DNA of 64,000 bases, from contig CAKPLY010000002.1 of the NCBI GenBank assembly GCA_934167825.1, forward strand, positions 106,121 through 170,120, written 5' to 3'. This DNA comes from an uncultured Bacilli bacterium. GTDB taxonomy: Bacteria > Bacillota_I > Bacilli_A > RF39 > UBA660. The notes below the pieces were generated by a model. The model saw only the letters and a list, made by a program, of their open reading frames with translations. It made no database searches and was not told the origin of the DNA. The position numbers and the translations under genes were made by a program. Below are positions 8,101-16,010 of this stretch, in pieces. The number at the start of each line of letters is the position of its first letter. The first letter of the stretch is position 1.

Positions 8101-9007
8101 TGCTTTTCCTTTCTTTTAGCATATCTATAAAACTTTCTAATCTTGTTTCTATTCCTATCATTGAATTATTATTATCTATTATTAGATTTAGATTTGGTTT
8201 ATTTATCTTTCTTATTGCGAGTTCATTTACTAAACTATCTATTCCACATGGAAAGGATGATATAAATATTATACCGTCATATATTTCTTTGTAGTAATTT
8301 ACTGCTCCTAATAATTCTTTTTGATATAGAAAATATAATTCTTTAGATAAATCATTAGCGTATTCTAGACTTATTTTATGTAGTAATTTATCTGCGTATA
8401 TTAACTCAATGTCATTATCATATAGATATTTTATTATGTCGTTAGATAAATATTTATCATATAGTATGTATGGATGAGATACTAGTAATATTTTAATTTT
8501 ATTACTGTTAATTTTTTTTAGTTCTTTAGTGTGATTTATATAGTTATTTTGTTTATCTTTCTTTTTTGCAAGTATGTAACTATATATTATTTTAAAGATA
8601 TTTTTTGTTAGTTTTAAACCCATTTTTAAAAATCCAAAGAATTCATATTTAAATTTGGTTACATCAATGTTATAGTCAAGTATATTTATATCAAATAAGT
8701 TTTTTACTATGTCATATGTTCCATTAAATTTTACACATACTTTTTTACCTTTACCATAGTTATCTATTCTTGGTATTAAGATATAGTCACATTTATCTAC
8801 TAGAGATGCTACATGCCCAAGATATATTTTAGATGCTAGGCAAGATTCATCTACTGAATATGATTCTCCAAGGGACACTATATATGAAGTGGTTTCTTTA
8901 CTTAGTATGATGTGACAATTTAGGTTTTCAAAAAATGTTTTCCATAATATGTAATATCTATAATATAAGAATGCTCGTGGTATACCTATTTTAATTTTCT
9001 TTGACAT
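8093..9007 (-). CDS. 2-hydroxyacyl-CoA dehydratase/activase-related protein (COG3580-like), partner of the next gene
   Basis: 304 residues. N-terminus KIGIPRAFLYYRYY..W..F is the hallmark of COG3580 proteins. Cysteines are in VDESCLASKIYLGHV and SSFPCGIDSLVNEL, and the C-terminus IIDNNNSMIGIETRLESFIDML matches the shared family ending. Together with the downstream gene it probably forms a heterodimer carrying a [4Fe-4S] cluster. In larger homologues these modules are fused to a BcrA/D-type activase; here they are free-standing. Confidence 0.72.
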   Translation of the reverse strand: MSKKIKIGIPRAFLYYRYYILWKTFFENLNCHIILSKETTSYIVSLGESYSVDESCLASKIYLGHVASLVDKCDYILIPRIDNYGKGKKVCVKFNGTYDIVKNLFDINILDYNIDVTKFKYEFFGFLKMGLKLTKNIFKIIYSYILAKKKDKQNNYINHTKELKKINSNKIKILLVSHPYILYDKYLSNDIIKYLYDNDIELIYADKLLHKISLEYANDLSKELYFLYQKELLGAVNYYKEIYDGIIFISSFPCGIDSLVNELAIRKINKPNLNLIIDNNNSMIGIETRLESFIDMLKERKSNE

Positions 9008-9054
9008 TAATTATTCACCCGTTTAAAGTATATGTAATGTTTTAAAAAAAAGAA

Positions 9055-9498
9055 CTATTCTTCATCTAGTTCTTCTTCATCTACAATTGTTAAATCTGAT
9101 AAATCATCATCTTCATAGTCATCATCTAAATCGTCTAAATCATCTGGTTCTGCATCTCTTTCTTCTTCATTTTCTATTTCTTCTAGAGACTCATATTCAT
9201 CAATTTCATCATCTTTTTCTTCATAGATATCATCCATATCTATTTTTACCTTATGATTTTGTTTTAAATCCCAGTTTCCATCACTAAGCAAGATAAAATC
9301 TTTTGATGTTGTTAGAGATTCAAAAAAATCTGCAATTTTATCTTGATATTCTGCTTCGCTTAATCCTAGTAAGTTACATACTTCTCTAAATAAGTCTGCA
9401 GTATTTTTAGTTGTCTTATTTTCTTCTAAATATAATTTTGCTATTTTTGTATAAGACATTAATTCTAATTCTTCTTTTGTCATTTTACTTAATTTCAT
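9055..9498 (-). CDS. rpoE: RNA polymerase delta subunit
   Basis: 147 residues. The N-terminal winged-helix domain (residues 1-90) includes SYTKIAKLYLEE..., LFREVCNLLGLSEAEYQDKIADFFESLTTSKDF and DGNWDLK. The rest is an Asp/Glu-only style tail (DDLDDLDDDYEDDDL), the classic delta architecture. Delta raises transcription specificity and recycling by displacing nucleic acid from RNA polymerase. As in Bacilli it is next to the argS/ywiB locus, 10 bp after the ArgRS-like gene. GGAGGAAAATT precedes the start. Confidence 0.95.
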   Translation of the reverse strand: MKLSKMTKEELELMSYTKIAKLYLEENKTTKNTADLFREVCNLLGLSEAEYQDKIADFFESLTTSKDFILLSDGNWDLKQNHKVKIDMDDIYEEKDDEIDEYESLEEIENEEERDAEPDDLDDLDDDYEDDDLSDLTIVDEEELDEE

Positions 9499-9508
9499 AA
9501 TTTTCCTC

Positions 9509-10990
9509 CTACGAAACTCTTGGTATTATTCCTATTAAATCAAGAGAGTTATTTATTACTATATTAATTGCTAATAGTAAATTTAAATTTTCTAATGTGT
9601 ATGAATTATCTTCAGTTATTATATCATAATTTAGTAAATATTCATTAGTAAGACTTGATAATTCATATATATAATTTGCAATATTATATGGTTTATACTT
9701 CAATGTCGAAGTTTTTACTACTTCTCTAAAATCACATAATTTATTTAAGATATCATATGCAAGATCATTATTAATATTATTATATTTTTCTACTTTAGAT
9801 ATTTTATTTGGATATGTAGATAATATTTCATATATTTTTTTATATGTGTTTTCTATAAAGTTATAATTGTTTATACTTGTATTACTTAATGTTATATTAT
9901 ATCTTATTTCATTTATATCTTCTTTATTATTATCTATATTATTTAAAATATCTATGCTTCTTATTTCTAATTTACTTATATCATACTCTAATAATTTTAA
10001 TACAGGTCTTATAATACTAGCATATTCATTATTATAACATATATCTATTACTCCATCATAGTATTTATTAAATTTATCTATATAATATGTAAGTAATATT
10101 AAGAAATTTGAATATGTACCATCATTATTTACTAGTACTTTGTCTTTAGTATCCTTTAATATTGTAGTTTTTAGATATAGTTTATCTTCATCAAAATATG
10201 TATATCCTGTCTTATTTAGTTTATTTAGTACACCATCTATTATTTCATTATTATTTATATTATCTATACATATGTAGTTATTAAAGTTAATTCTGTAGGC
10301 ATCTAGATGCTTTTTTAATTTATCTATGATTATTGAAGTGCTTTCTTTTTTAAAGTATTCTATATTTTCATATTGTTTTCTAGTGTTATATAGTTTATAT
10401 ATATATGATGCTATTTCATACGATAGAGTATTACTATTAGTATAATTATTTATACATAGTGTTTTATATTCTTCTTGAACACTAAGTGCAATACTATCTA
10501 TTTCATTTTGTGTATCTATTATATATAATTCTTTTGTTACTATACTGTTACTATTTTTTAATAGTCTTGCAAAATTATCTATATATATTATACTGTAAAA
10601 GTCTTCGTTAGATAAATTAATAATACTTGATAACTTAATACTTAGGTTTATTTTTTTGTTGTTACATATATTGTTTTTACCATAGTTTATATTTTCTTCG
10701 ATTATTTCTTTTAGTTCTTGTAATAGAAAGTGTTTATCTATTGTTAGTTTCATTATGCCAGGATATAATATTTCTATGTTTTCTATCATATCTGTTTTTA
10801 TATTGTTTTTTATTATGTTTGCTATTTCTTCAGGTTTCTTATGAAGTGTTTTTACTAAAGTTATAGCAACATTTGTTTCGTATGTATAATTATTTATATC
10901 TTTTGTAATAGTAAAATCTTCGATAGATACATTTAATGATGTTTGTATAGAATCTTTTATTATTATTTTAAGTTTATCTTTTATACGCAT
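9509..10990 (-). CDS. Arginyl-tRNA synthetase homologue lacking catalytic motifs (degenerate ArgRS)
   Basis: 493 residues against ~560 in ArgRS. The N-terminal Add1-like region is kept (TNVAITLVKTLHKKPEEIANII...IEILYPGIMKLTI, residues 38-84), as are DGTYSNFLILLTYYIDKFNK (~290-309) and a C-terminal anticodon-domain ending YNIANYIYELSSLTNEYLLNY...LDLIGIIPR. The HIGH block is gone (residues ~117-143 read INLSIKLSS...FYSIIYIDNFARLL), the WGADHHGY block reads ICYNNEYAS (317-325), and no KMSKS-like sequence follows. I infer a protein that cannot aminoacylate. It sits exactly where argS lies in the ywiB-argS-rpoE order and abuts ywiB by 1 bp. Confidence 0.75.
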   Translation of the reverse strand: MRIKDKLKIIIKDSIQTSLNVSIEDFTITKDINNYTYETNVAITLVKTLHKKPEEIANIIKNNIKTDMIENIEILYPGIMKLTIDKHFLLQELKEIIEENINYGKNNICNNKKINLSIKLSSIINLSNEDFYSIIYIDNFARLLKNSNSIVTKELYIIDTQNEIDSIALSVQEEYKTLCINNYTNSNTLSYEIASYIYKLYNTRKQYENIEYFKKESTSIIIDKLKKHLDAYRINFNNYICIDNINNNEIIDGVLNKLNKTGYTYFDEDKLYLKTTILKDTKDKVLVNNDGTYSNFLILLTYYIDKFNKYYDGVIDICYNNEYASIIRPVLKLLEYDISKLEIRSIDILNNIDNNKEDINEIRYNITLSNTSINNYNFIENTYKKIYEILSTYPNKISKVEKYNNINNDLAYDILNKLCDFREVVKTSTLKYKPYNIANYIYELSSLTNEYLLNYDIITEDNSYTLENLNLLLAINIVINNSLDLIGIIPRVS

Positions 10991-11385
10991 TAAATTCCTC
11001 CAATAGTAACTTTATATTCATAAATATTATCATTATCACTTACTTTATATTTTATATATATTTTTTCTGGTATTTCATTATTATAAATAATACTCATATC
11101 TATTGTTTCTATTGGTATATCTAAACATAAGTTATTTTCTTTTAAATAGTATGAAGATAATTTTGTTTTACCTTTATTAAATAGCATACCATGTTTAAAG
11201 ATTTCATTTTCTCTAGTTAATAGTAATGTATCATCTTTTATATATATAGTGTGTGTGATATTGTCTTTATTATATGTTATTTTATTTTTATTGATTATAC
11301 AATATTCATTTATTGGATTAGTACTTTTTTCTGTTATATTTTTTATATTTCCTTGTATTTTCTTTTTTATTTTTTTCACCACCAA
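10990..11385 (-). CDS. ywiB: DUF1934 / YwiB-like small beta-barrel protein
   Basis: 131 residues of the YwiB (DUF1934) type: alternating strands with THTIYIKDDTLLLTRENEIFKHGMLFNKGKTKLSSYY and a closing IYIKYKVSDNDNIYEYKVTIGG. Function in Bacillus is unknown; the fold is a lipocalin-like barrel. Neighbourhood ywiB-argS-rpoE supports the call. The start is uncertain: TTG at 11385 and GTG codons at 11382 and 11379 are in frame, and no strong ribosome site is visible. Confidence 0.72.
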   Translation of the reverse strand: MVVKKIKKKIQGNIKNITEKSTNPINEYCIINKNKITYNKDNITHTIYIKDDTLLLTRENEIFKHGMLFNKGKTKLSSYYLKENNLCLDIPIETIDMSIIYNNEIPEKIYIKYKVSDNDNIYEYKVTIGGI

Positions 11386-11498
11386 ACATTTCGGTAGTAA
11401 TTATATCACACTTTCTAGAAAAATAAAACTTATATTTAATATTTTTTTGTAAATAATACAAATAGAAATTATTTTTGGTATTTAAAGGTGGGAAATAT

Positions 11499-13475
11499 AT
11501 GAAGATTTTAAAGAAGCTTTTGATATTCTTGTTACTTAGCATTTGTTTTTTTATATTGTTCCATGTAGGATTATTTGTATATTGCAAGTTAACTCCTAAA
11601 ATGGATATTAATAAAGCACAGTCTTATTATTTATATGATAATAAGGGTAATTTAATATTTGATAATAATGATGAATGGGCAAGTTTAGATAATATTAGTA
11701 GTAATTTAATTAATGCCACAATATATACTGAAGATAAATATTTTTATCAACATGTGGGATTTGATTATTTAAGGATAAGTAAGGCTATTGTTAATAATAT
11801 CATAACAAGAAGTAAAAGTGAAGGTGCTTCTACAATTACGCAACAGTATGCAAGAAATTTATTTTTGAATTTTGATAAGACATGGAAGAGAAAGATTGAT
11901 GAGGCATTATTGGCTTTTGAACTGGAGACACATTATAGTAAGAATGAGATACTTGAGGGATATTTAAATACTATAAATTATGGGGGTGTGTTTGGTATTG
12001 AGAATGCTAGTAAATATTATTTTAATAAGTCTTCGAATGATTTAAGTTTAGCAGAGGCTTCAATGCTTGCAGGTATTCCACAGTCTCCAAGTAACAATAA
12101 TCCTCTTAAAAATATGGATAAGGCAAAGAAGAGACAATATGTTGTTTTACTTTGTATGAAGAATAATGGTGTTATTAGTGATGATGAACTTAATGAGGCC
12201 TATAATACAGAATTGGTTTTTGAAAATGAAAAAAAGGACAATGAAGTAAAGTCTTTGTTATATTATAGAGATGCTGTTATTAGTGAACTTAATGGTATTA
12301 GTCAGGTACCTAATTCTCTTATTGAAACAGGAGGATTAAAGATATATACTACTTTGGATATTTTGGCACAGAAAGAGTTAGAAAAAAGTTTTAATACTTA
12401 TATGAGTGATAAGGATATTGAGGGTGCTGGGGTAATGATTGAACCTAGTACTGGAGATGTTCTTGCATTAATTGGGGGAAAGAATTATAATGTTAGTCAG
12501 TTTAATAGAGCAACAAATTCTAGAAGACAGGTTGGTTCTACGATGAAGCCTCTTTTATACTATTCTGCTTTAGAAAGTGGGTTTACTTCATCTTCAACTT
12601 TTACTAGTGAACAAACTACATTTACTTTTTCTAATAATAAAACATATAGTCCTAAAAATTATAATGATACTTATGCTAATGGACCTATTACTATGGGTGC
12701 AGCAATTGCTTACTCAGACAATATTTATGCTGTTAAAACACATTTATTTCTTGGAGAACAAAGTTTAGTTAATATGGCTAATAGACTTGGTATAAATGAA
12801 GAGATACAACCAGTAGCATCTTTGGCACTTGGTACTGAGGAGATTAACTTGATTGAAATGGTTAGCGCGTATGCTTCTTTTGCTAATTTGGGATATAAGG
12901 TTAAGGGGCATTTTATAGATAGAATAGAGGATAGCAAGGGAAATATAATATATAAATACAAACATGATGAAGAACTTATATTAAATCCTAGTTTAGTATT
13001 TATTTTAAATGAGATGCTTACTTATACATATGATAAAGATTTTATTAGTTATAATTATCCTACAGTTATTAGTTTGCTTCCTAAGATTACTAATAGATAT
13101 TCTATAAAGACAGGTACTACTAATACTGATATGTGGATTATGGGCTATAACAAAAATGTAGTTTTGGGTATTTGGACTGGGTTTGATGACAATAGGGATA
13201 TTGATAGTTCGTATGGTGGTGTGCATAAAAATATATGGATTGATACAATGGAAGGTTATTTGAAAGATAGGGATAATAAATGGTATTCTATTCCTAGTAA
13301 TGTTGTTGGGGTTCTTGTTAATCCTATTACTGGGGAAGTTGCTAATCAAAATACGGAGAAGAGTAAGTTATTTTATTATTTAAAGGGAACAGAACCTACA
13401 TATAATTTAAATAAGGATATGGAAAGTGTTTTTAAACAGGATGAGATATCTAGTACATTAGAAAATGAGGAATAA
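11499..13475 (+). CDS. Class A penicillin-binding protein (transglycosylase/transpeptidase)
   Basis: 658 residues from the ATG at 11499, preceded by AAAGGTGGG; the TTG further upstream has no ribosome site. A membrane anchor (residues ~5-30) is followed by a GT51 domain with the catalytic Glu in ATIYTEDKYFY (E78) and EGASTITQQYARN, then a transpeptidase domain with STMK (S347-K350), SDN (S406) and KTGT (537-540). It polymerises and crosslinks peptidoglycan outside the membrane, so the cell is walled. The C-terminal tail is short and lacks PASTA or Fn3 domains. Convergent with noc. Confidence 0.96.
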   Translation: MKILKKLLIFLLLSICFFILFHVGLFVYCKLTPKMDINKAQSYYLYDNKGNLIFDNNDEWASLDNISSNLINATIYTEDKYFYQHVGFDYLRISKAIVNNIITRSKSEGASTITQQYARNLFLNFDKTWKRKIDEALLAFELETHYSKNEILEGYLNTINYGGVFGIENASKYYFNKSSNDLSLAEASMLAGIPQSPSNNNPLKNMDKAKKRQYVVLLCMKNNGVISDDELNEAYNTELVFENEKKDNEVKSLLYYRDAVISELNGISQVPNSLIETGGLKIYTTLDILAQKELEKSFNTYMSDKDIEGAGVMIEPSTGDVLALIGGKNYNVSQFNRATNSRRQVGSTMKPLLYYSALESGFTSSSTFTSEQTTFTFSNNKTYSPKNYNDTYANGPITMGAAIAYSDNIYAVKTHLFLGEQSLVNMANRLGINEEIQPVASLALGTEEINLIEMVSAYASFANLGYKVKGHFIDRIEDSKGNIIYKYKHDEELILNPSLVFILNEMLTYTYDKDFISYNYPTVISLLPKITNRYSIKTGTTNTDMWIMGYNKNVVLGIWTGFDDNRDIDSSYGGVHKNIWIDTMEGYLKDRDNKWYSIPSNVVGVLVNPITGEVANQNTEKSKLFYYLKGTEPTYNLNKDMESVFKQDEISSTLENEE

Positions 13476-13477
13476 AA

Positions 13478-13530
13478 AAACTATTAGTTTATAACTTTTT
13501 AGGTAGGTTATAAATTAGTAGTTATTTTTG
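13478..13530. terminator. Bidirectional terminator between the PBP gene and noc
   Basis: AACTATTAGTTTATAAC (13479-13495) pairs, with one bulge, with GTTATAAATTAGTAGTT (13507-13523); A-run before and T-run after make it usable from both strands. Confidence 0.85.
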
Positions 13531-15171
13531 TTATTTTAAAATTTTAATTGACATTTCATAGTCGTTAGCGTTGTCTTTTTCTTCAAGAGTTATTTTGTAT
13601 CCACTGTTTTCTAATAATGGTATTAGGTTTCTTATCATATTTACTGCTGGTATAACGTCTACTTTTACCGCAGGTTGTATGCTTTGTTCGTTATTAATTG
13701 GTCCTGTTGGTATATTAAATTCTGGAATTGGATTTGGTTGTGATACTGGCTCTTGTGGTGTTGGTTCTGGCATTACAGGACTAGTTGGCATACTAAACTC
13801 TGGTAGCGGTGAAACTTGTGGCTGTTGTGCCATTTCTTGTTGAGGCGCTACTTCGGGTTGTGGCATTGATGGAACTGGTGGAATATTAAATTCTGGAACT
13901 GGATTTGGTTGTGGTGCTGGTTCTTGTGGTGTAAGTTCAGGCATTACAGGACTTGTTGGCATACTATATTCTGGAAGTGGTGAAACTTGTGGTTGTTGTA
14001 CCATTTCTTGTTGAGGCACTACTTCTGGTTGTGGCATTGATGGAACTGGTGGAATATTAAATTCTGGAACTGGATTTGGTTGTGATACTGAATCTTGTGG
14101 TGTAAGTTCAGGCATTACAGGACTTGTTGGCATACTAAATTCAGGAAGCGGTGAAACTTGTGGTTGGTGTACCATTTCTTGTTGAGGTGCTACTTCGGGT
14201 TGTGACATTGATGGAACTGTTGTAGATATATTATTAGTATTATTTTCTACAGGAACTTCAAAATTTAGTGGTTGTTCTTCTAATGATGGGAAAAATGCAG
14301 AAGGTGAGGGTTCTACAACTTTATTACCTATAATTGCAGATGGCTCACTAGTTGCATACATTTCTTGTTTAGGTTGTTCCTTTAATAAATTGTTATATTG
14401 GTTAAAATTAAATTGGTTATTATTATCCATAGTTTTATTCTCCTTTTTATTCTTTTTTACTTCTTGTTCTTCTAGAAAATCTATTTTATTTAATTCTTTT
14501 AATTTTACTTTATCTTGATTTTCTAACTCTTTATCTTTTAGTGATTCTTGTTCTTCTTCTTGTTTTATTAAATCATTAAAACTTACTTCTTTTTTATTTA
14601 CTATTTCTTCAAGTGATTTTACTGTTAGTCTTTCTTTTAATATTCTTTCTAAAAGTAATGATTGTTCTTCTTTTGGTACTTTTGTTAAAATTTTTGCGTG
14701 TCCTAAAGATATTTTTTTTCTTAATAGGGAGTCTTCTACTAAAGGGGTTAGTTTTAATAATTCTAGTTTGTTTTTTATATCTTTTTCATTTGTATTTAGT
14801 TTACTAGATAATTTTTTTATTGTCATTTTATCTAATAATTTACTATATATTTTTGCTTCTTCTAGGGGAGTTAATGAATTTTCATTTTCTAATAATGACA
14901 ATATTATTGCATCTTCTTTTGATAAATCTAATACTACTGATGGTACATCTTTAATATATAATTTTTTTGCAACTCTATACCTTTTTTCACCATCAATTAG
15001 TTCATAGTCATTATTATCTTTTCTTAGTGTTAATGGTTTTATAAATCCATATTTTTTTATAGAAAATGATAAGTTATCTAAGTCTTTTTTATCAATATAT
15101 ACTCTTGGTTGATATGAGTTTGATTTAATTTTATCTATGTTTATATATTTGATATTTATATATTCATTCAT
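13531..15171 (-). CDS. noc: Noc-position ParB-family nucleoid occlusion protein with a long Pro/Gln-rich insert
   Basis: 546 residues from ATG 15171 (AGAGG 6 nt upstream) against ~283 in B. subtilis Noc. Residues ~1-90 form the ParB N-terminal CTPase domain (YQPR, LIDGEKRYRVAK, LSLLENENSLTPLEEA), then an HTH domain to ~190 (SLGHAKILTKV). From ~235 to ~505 comes a disordered insert with three 57-residue repeats. The last ~40 residues (VNMIRNLIPLLENSGYKI...YEMSIKILK) match the Noc C-terminal dimerisation end. The N-terminal amphipathic membrane-binding helix of Bacillus Noc is missing. Position next to rsmG supports Noc rather than a second Spo0J. Confidence 0.85.
   Translation of the reverse strand: MNEYINIKYINIDKIKSNSYQPRVYIDKKDLDNLSFSIKKYGFIKPLTLRKDNNDYELIDGEKRYRVAKKLYIKDVPSVVLDLSKEDAIILSLLENENSLTPLEEAKIYSKLLDKMTIKKLSSKLNTNEKDIKNKLELLKLTPLVEDSLLRKKISLGHAKILTKVPKEEQSLLLERILKERLTVKSLEEIVNKKEVSFNDLIKQEEEQESLKDKELENQDKVKLKELNKIDFLEEQEVKKNKKENKTMDNNNQFNFNQYNNLLKEQPKQEMYATSEPSAIIGNKVVEPSPSAFFPSLEEQPLNFEVPVENNTNNISTTVPSMSQPEVAPQQEMVHQPQVSPLPEFSMPTSPVMPELTPQDSVSQPNPVPEFNIPPVPSMPQPEVVPQQEMVQQPQVSPLPEYSMPTSPVMPELTPQEPAPQPNPVPEFNIPPVPSMPQPEVAPQQEMAQQPQVSPLPEFSMPTSPVMPEPTPQEPVSQPNPIPEFNIPTGPINNEQSIQPAVKVDVIPAVNMIRNLIPLLENSGYKITLEEKDNANDYEMSIKILK
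13705..14217 (-). repeat. Three tandem 171-bp repeats in noc (57-residue Pro/Gln-rich units)
   Basis: Each unit starts VPSMxQPEVxPQQEM, continues SPLPEFSMPTSPVMPE and ends PVPEFNIPP. The DNA copies are nearly identical in frame at exactly 171 bp, indicating recent duplication. They code a low-complexity, probably unstructured linker. Confidence 0.95.
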
Positions 15172-15308
15172 AATCAACCTCTTTTCTATTCTATATATAT
15201 GATACTATAAAATTAATTCTTTTTCAAGAAATTAATAGTAAATATTTTAAAATATATGATAAATAGTAAAGATAGAAAAAAATCTTATGTTTGTTATTTT
15301 ACATAAGA

Positions 15309-16010
15309 TTATATATCTTTCTTTTTTATTTCATTATATCTTCTTGGATATATAGGGTTTGTTTTAGATTCTTTTTTATACATTATAAGTGTTCTTAAAC
15401 TGTTTTCTTTTGGTAGATAGAATTTAATTTCATTTTCTTTTGTTATAGATAGTTTTTTATAGTAATTATCAATATTTGTTATTTCGTTATCAATATTTGA
15501 TTTCATTGCTATATAGTGACCATTTACTTTTACTAAAGGAATAGAATATTCAAGTAAATGTTTTATGGGGGCAACTGCACGAGATGTCACTATATCAAAT
15601 ATTTCTCTATTAGTTTTTGAATAATCTTCTGCACGAGCATTTATTATTATCAAGTTGTTTAGATTTAATTTTTCTTTTACTATGTTTAAGAAATTACACT
15701 TCTTTTTATTTGATTCTACTAGAGTTACTTTGAGATTTGGAAAGACTATTTTAAGTACTAATCCAGGAAAACCCGCTCCTGTACCTATATCGCATATACT
15801 TTCATCATCTAATTTAATAACTTTATATAGTGTTAGACTATCATAAAAATGCTTTAAATATACATCTTCGAGGATAGTAATTCCTGTCAAGTTATATTTT
15901 TTATTTTCTTCGATTAATATTTTATAATATGTTTCTAGTTGTTCTTCCATGGTTGGTGTTAGAGTAATTCCTAGTTTTATTACTTCTTTATTAAATTCTT
16001 CTTTATTCAT
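15309..16010 (-). CDS. rsmG: 16S rRNA (guanine-527-N7) methyltransferase RsmG
   Basis: 233 residues. Contains KYNLTGI, the SAM-binding ICDIGTGAGFPGLVLKI, LVESNKKKCNFL and RAVAPIKHLLEY, all family blocks. It methylates N7 of G527 in 16S rRNA. It overlaps mnmG by 8 bp (16003-16010), giving the classic gidA-gidB couple. Confidence 0.97.
   Translation of the reverse strand: MNKEEFNKEVIKLGITLTPTMEEQLETYYKILIEENKKYNLTGITILEDVYLKHFYDSLTLYKVIKLDDESICDIGTGAGFPGLVLKIVFPNLKVTLVESNKKKCNFLNIVKEKLNLNNLIIINARAEDYSKTNREIFDIVTSRAVAPIKHLLEYSIPLVKVNGHYIAMKSNIDNEITNIDNYYKKLSITKENEIKFYLPKENSLRTLIMYKKESKTNPIYPRRYNEIKKKDI

Noticed and set aside
13571..13843. Plus-strand Gly/Cys-rich frame
   Set aside because: Antisense of the Noc repeat region; its repetitive look is inherited from the 171-bp units.
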